A DNA stretch of 25,135 nt, taken from the IMG/VR virus record IMGVR_UViG_3300033986_000042, positions 1-25,135 of that record. The stretch is one strand, 5' to 3'. How positions within the stretch are numbered: the stretch's first letter is position 1; each line of letters begins with the position of its first letter. The DNA is from a virus. The position numbers and the translations under genes were made by a program. Of the stretch, positions 14,630 through 20,672 are shown one piece after another. The notes beneath the pieces are model-generated. The model ran no database searches, was not told where the DNA came from, and saw nothing but the letters and a program-made list of their open reading frames with translations.

Positions 14630-15486
14630 TTCAGACCAAGAAGTTTTTTGGCCTTATCTCTCCGTTCGTTCGCTATTGTTGTCCTTCTGGATTCCCCGAC
14701 CAGCTTTAGCCGAATAGGACACATTTCCAGGACGCGATCACATATCCGCGCGTGGCCCAGGGAAGGCGGGTTCTTTAAGTCGTCCATTGACAGGTTCGTT
14801 GTAATGATCAACGGCATTCCGGACCTGGACCTGGTGTCAATTACGTTGTAGACTTGTTCGGTAGAATACGAAGTGTCCCGCTCCACGCCCAGATCATCAA
14901 TCACCAGCAATTTATAACGCTGTAGTTTGTCAATGAATTCCTGACGTTCTTCACCGAACCCGAAACCCTGAAGTTTATTCAAAATCCGCGGAAAATTCGT
15001 AACACTAACCGGAACCAGCTTTTCTATAAGCGCGTTTGCTATGCAACAAGCCAGGAAGGACTTTCCAGTCCCAACACCGCCATAAAACAGGATTCCGATA
15101 TTGTCCTTAAACATTTCGTCCCAGTTCTCGACGTAACGCCGGCAGACTTCGGAAACCTCTGGGTTCCGGTTATCGTCCTGGTCGAAGGTGTATTGTAAGT
15201 ACGCCGGATCGGTGATCCCGTCGCGGCGAAGGACTTCCATTCGCTGAAGGAATTGTCTTCGTTCTTCAGCCGCGCGTTCTGCTTCAATTTCCTTCTTCCT
15301 GCATTCGCAAGCTATTCCGACACGAACGACCCTTTCGGACTGGCCCCCGAATGCTGGAAGGGTTATGTCGTGCTGTTTCCTGGTGTGGCACTTTCCACAC
15401 ACAAGGAAACCTTCTTCGTCCAGGTAGTCGTCTTCATTACGGTTCTGAAGACTTGCGGCGACCAGCTTGTTCATAACCTCATTCAT
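14626..15486 (-). CDS. DnaC-like AAA+ helicase loader
   Basis: A 286-residue ATPase. An N-terminal zinc site is suggested by C30/C33 (CGKC) with C60/C62 (CEC). The ATPase core has Walker A GGVGTGKS at 136-143, Walker B LLVIDDLGVE at about 193-202, sensor I in LIITTNLS and the arginine-finger box ICDRVLEMC. This is the layout of DnaC/DnaI/IstB-type loaders that put the replicative helicase on phage origin DNA. No phage helicase gene is seen here, so it probably loads the host DnaB/DnaC. A GGGGTGAT site precedes the ATG at 15486. It follows the replication initiator with only four bases between. Confidence 0.92.
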   Translation of the reverse strand: MNEVMNKLVAASLQNRNEDDYLDEEGFLVCGKCHTRKQHDITLPAFGGQSERVVRVGIACECRKKEIEAERAAEERRQFLQRMEVLRRDGITDPAYLQYTFDQDDNRNPEVSEVCRRYVENWDEMFKDNIGILFYGGVGTGKSFLACCIANALIEKLVPVSVTNFPRILNKLQGFGFGEERQEFIDKLQRYKLLVIDDLGVERDTSYSTEQVYNVIDTRSRSGMPLIITTNLSMDDLKNPPSLGHARICDRVLEMCPIRLKLVGESRRTTIANERRDKAKKLLGLK

Positions 15487-15490
15487 GCCA

Positions 15491-16333
15491 TCACCCCTTT
15501 AGGAAGTCTTCTTCGTCGTCGTAGTTCTTAAATGCAGGAGGGGACGGTCTTGCTTTATAACCTCCGCGGTCCTGTTCTTTTGATAGCCAGTTATTGATAA
15601 ACCGAAGAATCCCCTTTTTGGTTTTTCGCTTTGAAGGGTTAGCGTCAAGCCAACCCTTCATTTTTCGAAGTTCCTGCATGACATCAACAGCCGGATATAG
15701 CTTTGTCCACTCCTCGACTTGTTCTTCCGTAACCGGATATTCGGTTTTATCATTTAACGTCAATGCAATAATAGGGGGCGCTGTCGGCTGGCATGGAGCG
15801 GCTTCCGCTCCGTGCATACATTCTGGTTCTTCTGTTTCTGATCCTGATCCTGTTTCTGATCCTGTTTCTGATCCTGTTCCTGTTCCTGTTCCTGTTCCTG
15901 TTCCTGGTTGCCCTAACCGTTCTTGTAACCGTTCAATTAACGGTTGTATAAAAGGTTTATCAGACTGTTTGATGATAGTTAAAAATGATTGAAATAAGTG
16001 TGTTTCGGGCAATTCATCAAGTTTTACAATAGCGCTCTTGACCTGGTTCGGGTTTTCTAACGGGTTGTGTTTAAGATAGTTTTTAACAAGTACAACATGG
16101 GAAATTGCGTCATACGCTATACCGCCAGTATTCAACAGTTCTTCTAACGCTTTCTTGAACCGTTTTTCGTCCCATCCCAAATCAAAACAAGCGTAAGGGA
16201 AGGGTAGAAAGTAAAATCCCAAAATATTCCGGTGCGGAGAAGTAAGAAGGTACAGCATTAAATACCTCGCGTCGTCTGACACATTCCGCATTTTTTCATC
16301 CTGCCAGAATCTGTTTTCTACTCTTGTGTACAT
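15491..16333 (-). CDS. Phage replication initiator / replisome organizer, DnaD-like
   Basis: A 280-residue protein. The N-terminal 115 residues (MYTRVENRFWQDEKMRNVSD, then ARYLMLYLLTSPHRNILGFY and KRFKKALEELLNTGGIAYD) are a winged-helix domain like that of phage replisome organizers. A low-complexity Gly/Thr/Ser/Glu linker follows (about residues 143-170), encoded by hexamer repeats. The C-terminal part, YPAVDVMQELRKMKGWLDAN and KKGILRFINNWLSKEQDRGG, is the short helical domain usual in DnaD-like phage initiators, thought to reach the helicase loader encoded next. The ATG at 16333 has GGGGTGGT upstream. It should bind the phage origin, which in many phages lies inside this gene. Confidence 0.85.
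   Translation of the reverse strand: MYTRVENRFWQDEKMRNVSDDARYLMLYLLTSPHRNILGFYFLPFPYACFDLGWDEKRFKKALEELLNTGGIAYDAISHVVLVKNYLKHNPLENPNQVKSAIVKLDELPETHLFQSFLTIIKQSDKPFIQPLIERLQERLGQPGTGTGTGTGTGSETGSETGSGSETEEPECMHGAEAAPCQPTAPPIIALTLNDKTEYPVTEEQVEEWTKLYPAVDVMQELRKMKGWLDANPSKRKTKKGILRFINNWLSKEQDRGGYKARPSPPAFKNYDDEEDFLKG
15832..15903. repeat. Hexamer repeat tract (12 x CTGNNN) in the initiator gene
   Basis: Twelve consecutive hexamers: CTGTTT, CTGATC, CTGATC, CTGTTT, CTGATC, CTGTTT, CTGATC, then five CTGTTC. They encode the GT/SE linker of the replication initiator. Length change in whole hexamers would keep the frame and add or remove two residues. The tract could also serve as origin iterons. 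Confidence 0.9.
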
Positions 16334-16366
16334 TAGACCACCCCCTTTCGACTAACAGGAAACCCC

Positions 16367-17122
16367 TTAAACCTTCTTCTGGCAGGAACGGCACAATTCG
16401 CGGCCATACTTCTTCATGGAATACTGCTGTTCGGCTGAAGATATGGGACCACCACATTCAGGGCAAACGGGGCCGCTGGACGCTCCCTGTGGGGCCTGCT
16501 GGGCCGTTTGTCTTCCTGCCTGGGCGTTTGTATTAGCTGAAGGTCCTGGCGCGTTTGTGGTTGTTTTCTGGGCGTTCATATCAAACCTGACATTGCCGTT
16601 TCGGTCTACAATAACCAGTTCTGATATTTCGCGGCGGTCGTTATAGCCGATATGGGCCACAGAAAAGCGCGTACTCGGAAAACATCTGTAAATTTCCTTT
16701 TGGCCTTGCCTTTCGACGTAATATTCAGAATCCACAAGTTCAACGTAGATGAAAGGGGCGGTGTAAAGTTCACGGCCGATCCCCACGTTGAAACCAGCGC
16801 GCTTAAAGGCGTCCGAAGCCTGGCCTTTTTCCTTTTCGGTGTTACTCTCGACGCCGACGTCCTGTTTTCTGATCCAGGCTTTCTTCGTGTCGTCCCAGAT
16901 GTCGATATTGCAGAACAGGTTCCCATTTATAACCTCATGGGTCCTTTGCCAGTTGGAAGGGCCGAAGACCTGGTCAAGAATCCGCATATCGACGCGGGCG
17001 TCTTTATAAATCAGCAACACAGCGCCGACGCGGCCGGCTTTATTCTTGCTGACACTCTGAACACGACATTCAACGTCTTTGGCAGACAGCAAAGGAATTT
17101 CAAACTGCTTTACTTCCGCCAT
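16367..17122 (-). CDS. Rad52/Sak-like single-strand annealing protein with zinc-ribbon tail
   Basis: A 251-residue protein. The block VGVESNTEKEKGQASDAFKR followed by AGFNVGIGRELYTAPFIYV (about residues 89-127) is the conserved core of Rad52/22-type (Sak) phage recombinases, and DMRILDQVFGPSNWQRTHEV before it fits too. A Gln/Ala/Asn-rich linker (about 185-215) leads to a C-terminal zinc ribbon, CPECGGPI and CRSCQ. It anneals complementary single strands in phage recombination, together with SSB and the nuclease encoded just upstream. The ATG at 17122 is within the end of the nuclease gene (23-base overlap), with GGTGGTGA in front. The zinc ribbon fused to the annealing domain is less common. 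Confidence 0.87.
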   Translation of the reverse strand: MAEVKQFEIPLLSAKDVECRVQSVSKNKAGRVGAVLLIYKDARVDMRILDQVFGPSNWQRTHEVINGNLFCNIDIWDDTKKAWIRKQDVGVESNTEKEKGQASDAFKRAGFNVGIGRELYTAPFIYVELVDSEYYVERQGQKEIYRCFPSTRFSVAHIGYNDRREISELVIVDRNGNVRFDMNAQKTTTNAPGPSANTNAQAGRQTAQQAPQGASSGPVCPECGGPISSAEQQYSMKKYGRELCRSCQKKV

Positions 17123-17984
17123 TACCGTTCACCACCTTTTCCCTGTAGTAATTACAAAATTCACAAGCCGCGCAGTAATCAATACACTTCTTGTCCTCAC
17201 CAGGGCGGACCTGAATTTCGTCGCCGCCATTTTCGGACATCCATTGTTTAGCTTCCTCCATGCTGTCAAGGACGCGAAGGGCGGTCTTACGGCCTTTTCT
17301 CATAACCGCGAACTTGTCGCCGCTGTTAAACCTTTCTTCTGGCGTACAGATCGGAAGTTCGTCGTCTGGTAGTTTTTCAGCGGCCGCGATTTCCTTGAAT
17401 TTAGCTGTCAGCCATTCTTCACACTCGGCAAAGTCAGCGTCGGTAAAGGTAAACTTTACAGTCTGGACAGGATAAGGCGGATAATCGGCCTTGATTTTAG
17501 CGTCGCGCTTGCTGTGGTCCTTTAGGAAGGCCACCACCTGGGCGCCCTGGGCGTCAAAACCGATCTTGCGTAACATATAGCAGTAAATAAGAAGTTGACG
17601 GCGCCAGTCCTCAAAATCTCCGAATATGATCTTCCAGACCGAAGCGGTCTTGTAGTCGGTAACTATTTTTGTTTTGTCGTTATAAAGGTCAAACTGACCG
17701 GACAGAATATAATTACCAAAAGGAATTTTAATGCGTTCTTCCTTCAGTTCGTGTTCGCCTTCCTCGTGCCTTTCAAGAACGGCATGGACGGCGGTTCCGA
17801 ACAACAGCCAGACCATATCCGACACGTCACGCTCGATCTTTTCGTGGTGTCTGCGTTCCAGGATTGTTTCCCTGACGCCTTTTAGAAGGGAAGTGACGCG
17901 GTATTCATTCGGTTCATATACATAGTCCCGCTGTGCAAGGCTTACGAACGGGGAAGGAAGGTTCAGCTTATTTGTGATGATCAT
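17100..17984 (-). CDS. PD-(D/E)XK nuclease, RecB/Cas4-like, probable 4Fe-4S protein
   Basis: A 294-residue nuclease. H67 (GTAVHAVLE), D99 (SGQFDLY), D110 and K112 (VTDYKTA) and the Q130...Y134 helix (RRQLLIYCY) give the full catalytic set of the RecB/Cas4 family. Four cysteines, C213 near the core and C271, C274 and C277 in CAACEFC (C267 close by), have the AddB/Cas4 iron-sulfur layout. It would resect DNA ends to make the single strands that the Rad52-like protein, encoded next and overlapping by 23 bases, anneals: an exonuclease-annealase pair like lambda Exo/Bet in purpose. ATG 17984 overlaps the previous stop (ATGA). A Cas4 role is rejected, since no cas gene or array is near. Confidence 0.9.
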   Translation of the reverse strand: MIITNKLNLPSPFVSLAQRDYVYEPNEYRVTSLLKGVRETILERRHHEKIERDVSDMVWLLFGTAVHAVLERHEEGEHELKEERIKIPFGNYILSGQFDLYNDKTKIVTDYKTASVWKIIFGDFEDWRRQLLIYCYMLRKIGFDAQGAQVVAFLKDHSKRDAKIKADYPPYPVQTVKFTFTDADFAECEEWLTAKFKEIAAAEKLPDDELPICTPEERFNSGDKFAVMRKGRKTALRVLDSMEEAKQWMSENGGDEIQVRPGEDKKCIDYCAACEFCNYYREKVVNGNGGSKAV

Positions 17985-18205
17985 TCTGCTTTCCTCCCTT
18001 CGTATTCAGCGATCTGCTTTTCAAGTTCAGCGATCTTCGCTTCCAGCTTATTTTTCAGGGCCTCATGTTCTATATAGCTGTCGAACCACATGTCGCTGGT
18101 AGATTTTGCAGAAGCAAGTTCCTTTTTCAATCCGTGAATCTCTATTGCCTGATTGGCGATAATTTCTCTCAATTCATTAACATCGTTAACAGTGTTATTG
18201 TTCAT
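17981..18205 (-). CDS. Small coiled-coil protein
   Basis: A 74-residue, almost fully helical protein with two heptad regions (VNELREIIANQAIEIHGLKK and KNKLEAKIAELEKQIAEYEG) and no other motif. ATG at 18205 has AAAGGAG at good distance, and its stop overlaps the nuclease start, so it is the first gene of the nuclease-annealase pair. It could be a small partner of the nuclease, but nothing in the sequence proves this. Confidence 0.78.
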   Translation of the reverse strand: MNNNTVNDVNELREIIANQAIEIHGLKKELASAKSTSDMWFDSYIEHEALKNKLEAKIAELEKQIAEYEGRKAE

Positions 18206-18250
18206 ACTTGAATATCTCCTTTCGATTTGTTATAATTTAGGAATAAATGT

Positions 18251-18406
18251 TCATACTTGACGGTTTTGGCTGCTGCGCTTTGTGGTGATTGCGTAGCAGT
18301 CTTTTTCTTTACGTTCGATCACGATGTAGTCTTCACCCAGAAGAAGCAGTCCCTTTATGGCCTGGCATAACTGAACGATCGACAGGTGAAGCAGCTTATT
18401 CTTCAT
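18251..18406 (-). CDS. Small hypothetical protein, 51 residues
   Basis: This short gene starts at ATG 18406 with a strong AGGGGGTGA site eight bases upstream and stops at TGA 18253-18251. It overlaps the end of the zinc-ribbon membrane protein gene by 11 bases. The protein starts MKNKLLHLSIVQLCQAIKGL and goes on with LLLGEDYIVIERKEKDCYAI, an amphipathic helix followed by strands. I do not recognise a family. Close packing and the ribosome site support it as a true gene. Confidence 0.65.
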   Translation of the reverse strand: MKNKLLHLSIVQLCQAIKGLLLLGEDYIVIERKEKDCYAITTKRSSQNRQV

Positions 18407-18797
18407 AGCTTTCACCCCCTGGTTCTTTCAGTGTGGCCACGATCTCCTGGAACATGTCCCTGGCTTCCGATACAGCAGCGACGATCAGAACGAACAGAAG
18501 TGGAAGCAGGTATTCGCCACCGATCCCGAAATAGCCGCGTTCTTTGTAGGCCGCTTCGATAGCTGCAGGCATAAGAACGAACCCTGCAAGCGCTGCGATT
18601 ATGTATGCGATGTTCTTCTTGAACCAACCGATAGGGCTTGTCCTCTTTATGGGCCTGCTGTCCTGGCGGTTCTTCTTGCCTGTGCAGTGCGGGCATACAT
18701 AACCGGAAGATGGGATCTTTGCCTGGCTGCTGACGTTCCAGGACTTTCCGCATTTAACGCATGTCTGGCGGTTTCCTTTGCACCTCACACATCGCAC
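18396..18797 (-). CDS. Zinc-ribbon membrane protein
   Basis: A 133-residue protein with three CxxC pairs in the first 40 residues (CVRC, CVKC, CPHC), suggesting one or two zinc ribbons, and then two probable membrane helices (KNIAYIIAALAGFVLMPAAI and YLLPLLFVLIVAAVSEARDM) joined by a short loop. The start is tentatively GTG at 18797; a GGGG run lies directly against it, so spacing is poor and a different start is possible. Such a protein in the early operon of a phage could sit at the membrane and take part in host takeover or exclusion; this is speculation. I know no named family for it. Confidence 0.65.
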   Translation of the reverse strand: MRCVRCKGNRQTCVKCGKSWNVSSQAKIPSSGYVCPHCTGKKNRQDSRPIKRTSPIGWFKKNIAYIIAALAGFVLMPAAIEAAYKERGYFGIGGEYLLPLLFVLIVAAVSEARDMFQEIVATLKEPGGESYEE

Positions 18798-18814
18798 CCC
18801 CTTTGGCCTTCGGC

Positions 18815-19267
18815 CTATACCCTGGCGCCGTGTTCTCTGGCCCAGTCTTTAACGGCCTGAACACTGATGGTGCCACCGGCTTCCGGAAGCGTTGCGATGA
18901 ATTCAGCCTTGAATTTCTGATATAAAGGTTCTGCCTGCTCCTGGCCGATCACACACGAAAGAGCATTCAGGGCCAGTTCAGCAGGGCCGCTTCCTCCATA
19001 TCCCCAGGCGAACCCCGTCGGGCTGTGCCTTACGATCCTGTGGGGAATGTTAGTCACCATTTCACCGTTTTCCAATCTGCAGACTATTGCCGGACCGATA
19101 TTACATGGCCCAAGCATAGCCACCTTTTCTTTGTGGTCCGCTCCTTTGTCACCTTTATGGACCACGATCCCTTCTTTTGCTGCGCACACCTTGCCATATC
19201 CGACTTCGACATATACTGGATTTTTCAGCGTCCTTCCGCAGCGCTTACACCTTGATACCTCTGACAT
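18815..19267 (-). CDS. DUF6011 zinc finger plus DUF6166-like protein
   Basis: The first 30 residues, CKRCGRTLKNPVYVEVGYGK followed by VC, match the DUF6011 zinc finger (C-x2-C ... GYGxVC). The second part, VTNIPHRIVRHSPTGFAWGY followed by GGSGPAELALNAL, matches DUF6166 (HSPxGFxWGYGGSGPADLA). Both are known from phage and plasmid proteins of unknown role. I chose ATG at 19267 since GGAGGG lies six bases before it; a TTG two codons earlier touches that site and is unlikely. The protein has 150 residues and ends with an acidic/helical part (VQAVKDWAREHGARV). Probably a DNA- or RNA-related accessory protein of the early operon. Confidence 0.75.
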   Translation of the reverse strand: MSEVSRCKRCGRTLKNPVYVEVGYGKVCAAKEGIVVHKGDKGADHKEKVAMLGPCNIGPAIVCRLENGEMVTNIPHRIVRHSPTGFAWGYGGSGPAELALNALSCVIGQEQAEPLYQKFKAEFIATLPEAGGTISVQAVKDWAREHGARV

Positions 19268-19269
19268 TT

Positions 19270-19437
19270 TCAACCCTCCTTGATTATTTGATAGCTTTCA
19301 TCCACCGATAGGCCGGTCATGAATCTGACGCAGCCTTCCTTGAACTGCTTTTCATCAATGGCCTTCTGGCCGATAACCTCCTTTCCGATTTCGTTGCCTT
19401 TGCGATCAATGCTGATCCTTAAAACATCCAGCTTCAT
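19270..19437 (-). CDS. Small hypothetical protein, 55 residues
   Basis: ATG at 19437 opens a 56-codon frame ending at TGA 19272-19270, just before the next ATG. A GGTGAGGG run lies next to the start. The protein, MKLDVLRISIDRKGNEIGKE then VIGQKAIDEKQFKEGCVRFM, begins as a strand hairpin and ends in a helix. I know no family. It fits tightly between the excisionase-like gene and the DUF6011 gene on the same strand, which supports it being real. Confidence 0.6.
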   Translation of the reverse strand: MKLDVLRISIDRKGNEIGKEVIGQKAIDEKQFKEGCVRFMTGLSVDESYQIIKEG

Positions 19438-19451
19438 CCCTCACCATCCCT

Positions 19452-19622
19452 TTACTTCGTTTTTCTGGATTCTTCGAATTCGGCCAGGTCCTGCGGTGTT
19501 ATGCGGTACAGCTTGCCGATTTTGATGGCCCGAAGTTTCTTCTCGCGGATCCAGGCCCAGACTGTAATTACCTTGACGCCGTACTTCTGCGCGACTTCTT
19601 CGCAGGTCAGATATTTTTCCAC
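19452..19622 (-). CDS. Excisionase-family (MerR-like) HTH protein
   Basis: A 56-residue protein beginning at GTG 19622 with GGAGGG six bases upstream. The sequence EKYLTCEEVAQKYGVKVITV followed by WAWIREKKLRAIKIGKLYRI is the HTH_17/excisionase winged-helix pattern (x-T-x-E-E-V-A-x-x-x-G-V ... V-x-x-W-I-R-x-x-x-L-x-A-x-K-x-G). It is the first gene of the early operon, directly behind the divergent control region, where phages keep a Cro-like or Xis-like factor. It could be the directionality factor of the serine integrase, or an early regulator; sequence alone does not decide. Confidence 0.82.
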   Translation of the reverse strand: MEKYLTCEEVAQKYGVKVITVWAWIREKKLRAIKIGKLYRITPQDLAEFEESRKTK

Positions 19623-19834
19623 AATTTTCCCTCCTTTACTTGATTTTTGTTCGGTTTAGTTATATAATTGTAGTGGCGAACATAAATATAACTATACCGA
19701 AACCGATGAAAAGCGAATTTCATTGGGTGTGTTTTTTATTCTCTTTTATTCGGTCACTCTCATTATAATTCGGTTTTCTTCGGTTGTCAATAGTTAAATT
19801 CTCTTTTGTTCAGTAAAATTTAGGGGGAAGAAGG
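19623..19834. promoter_or_regulatory. Divergent lysogeny/early control region with TTCGGT operator boxes
   Basis: This AT-rich spacer separates the early operon (minus) from the repressor (plus). TTCGGT boxes occur at 19650, 19749, 19769 and 19779, and in reverse at 19696; a variant TTCAGT is at 19809. The four boxes on the repressor side are 20, 10 and 30 bases apart, all on one helix face. A TATAAT (19764-19769, plus) may be the -10 of the repressor promoter, although its -35 is weak. On the minus strand a TTTTCA / TATATT pair (16 apart, about 19714-19687) could serve the early operon. Binding by the XRE repressor is inferred from place and repetition. Confidence 0.65.
19650..19701. repeat. 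16-bp inverted repeat, candidate operator
   Basis: Left arm TTCGGTTTAGTTATAT (19650-19665) and right arm ATATAACTATACCGAA (19686-19701) match as an inverted repeat at 15 of 16 positions, with a 20-base spacer. The outer six bases are the TTCGGT box seen elsewhere in the region. It lies right upstream of the excisionase-like gene and would cover an early promoter. Confidence 0.8.
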
Positions 19835-20224
19835 ATGTTTTTTGATCAAGTCCAGAAGTTATGCGCCGAAAAAGGCATATCGGTGACGAAATTGGCTGAA
19901 GAACTGGGCCTGTCATCGTCCACAACGAACGGATGGAAGAACGGTGCAGAACCGCGACCGGCCACCCTGAAAAAAGTTGCTGATTACTTCGGCGTGACAA
20001 CCGAATATTTATTGACAGGCGAAGGACCGAAGACTATTGCCACTAATATTCAGAACAGTAATGTAATTCAGAACGTACACGCACCGGTTATGATCAAGAA
20101 TGGTGTCGAACGCGAATTGTCAGAACAGGAAATTGAACTGCTCCGGATTTTCAAGCAGTTGGATGTTAAAAGGCGGGTACAGCTTATGTCCTATGCTTAC
20201 AAGCTGGAAGAAGAATCAAAGTAA
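19835..20224 (+). CDS. XRE-family repressor (CI-like)
   Basis: A 129-residue protein. Residues 1-65 are a Cro/CI-type HTH domain: MFFDQVQKLCAEKGISVTKL, AEELGLSSSTTNGWKNG with the recognition helix, and TLKKVADYFGVTTEYLLTGE. The rest lacks the S24 peptidase part of LexA-like repressors; instead it has a polar link (NIQNSNVIQN) and a C-terminal helical part (SEQEIELLRIFKQLDVKRRV) that may dimerize. So it is probably a non-cleaved repressor. ATG at 19835 has AGGGGG upstream. It is the first gene of the plus-strand lysogeny block, facing the early operon; it should bind the TTCGGT boxes and hold the lytic genes silent. Confidence 0.85.
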   Translation: MFFDQVQKLCAEKGISVTKLAEELGLSSSTTNGWKNGAEPRPATLKKVADYFGVTTEYLLTGEGPKTIATNIQNSNVIQNVHAPVMIKNGVERELSEQEIELLRIFKQLDVKRRVQLMSYAYKLEEESK

Positions 20225-20239
20225 AGGAAGGATGGTATT

Positions 20240-20650
20240 ATGTTTTTTAATAAGAAAAAAGGACCTGAAACACCGCAGGTCAGGGCCATGTATTATATAG
20301 GTTTACCAGGCTTCAATCAGAATTTTGCATGTGATCTTATAAAAGAAAACGACCTTCTTATCATCCGTCAAGTCAAGCCGCAGGCCCAGGCCAGCATGTC
20401 ATTATCACAGATCCAGTCCATCGATGTAATTCCTGAAAACGACTTTATGACAAGATATCAACACACCAACGCACCGGCGCCGAAAGATCAGTCAGGCTTT
20501 TGGAAAATGTATATGGTCATCAATTACATGGGATCCGATGGCCAGCAGAAGATGATCGCCTTCTGGGTGTCCAATTTGGAAATAACGAAGCTGAATAATT
20601 TTGTGGCTGCTATTCAAGAAAATAGTCCTGTCCAGAATTACGTCCTTTGA
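20240..20650 (+). CDS. Unknown protein in the lysogeny block, 136 residues
   Basis: I do not recognise a named family. The protein starts MFFNKKKGPETPQVRAMYYI and has alternating hydrophobic strands (CDLIKENDLLIIRQ, MYMVINYM, KMIAFWV) and a C-terminal helix (NLEITKLNNFVAAIQENSPV). The plan of strands with a final helix is like a small PH-type domain, but that is only an impression. There is no signal peptide or membrane segment. ATG at 20240 has AAAGGAAGG in front and follows the repressor by 15 bases; the integrase follows after 22. Genes in this slot are made during lysogeny and often alter the host or block other phages. Confidence 0.75.
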   Translation: MFFNKKKGPETPQVRAMYYIGLPGFNQNFACDLIKENDLLIIRQVKPQAQASMSLSQIQSIDVIPENDFMTRYQHTNAPAPKDQSGFWKMYMVINYMGSDGQQKMIAFWVSNLEITKLNNFVAAIQENSPVQNYVL

Positions 20651-20672
20651 TGGATAGCCAGGGGGTGATCCA

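Noticed and set aside
15832-15903. CRISPR-like array
   Set aside because: The repeats are six-base units without spacers, inside a coding frame.
17100-17984. Cas4 / CRISPR adaptation protein
   Set aside because: The iron-sulfur RecB-like nuclease resembles Cas4, but there is no Cas1, Cas2 or repeat array anywhere in the window, and the partner is a Rad52-like annealing protein.
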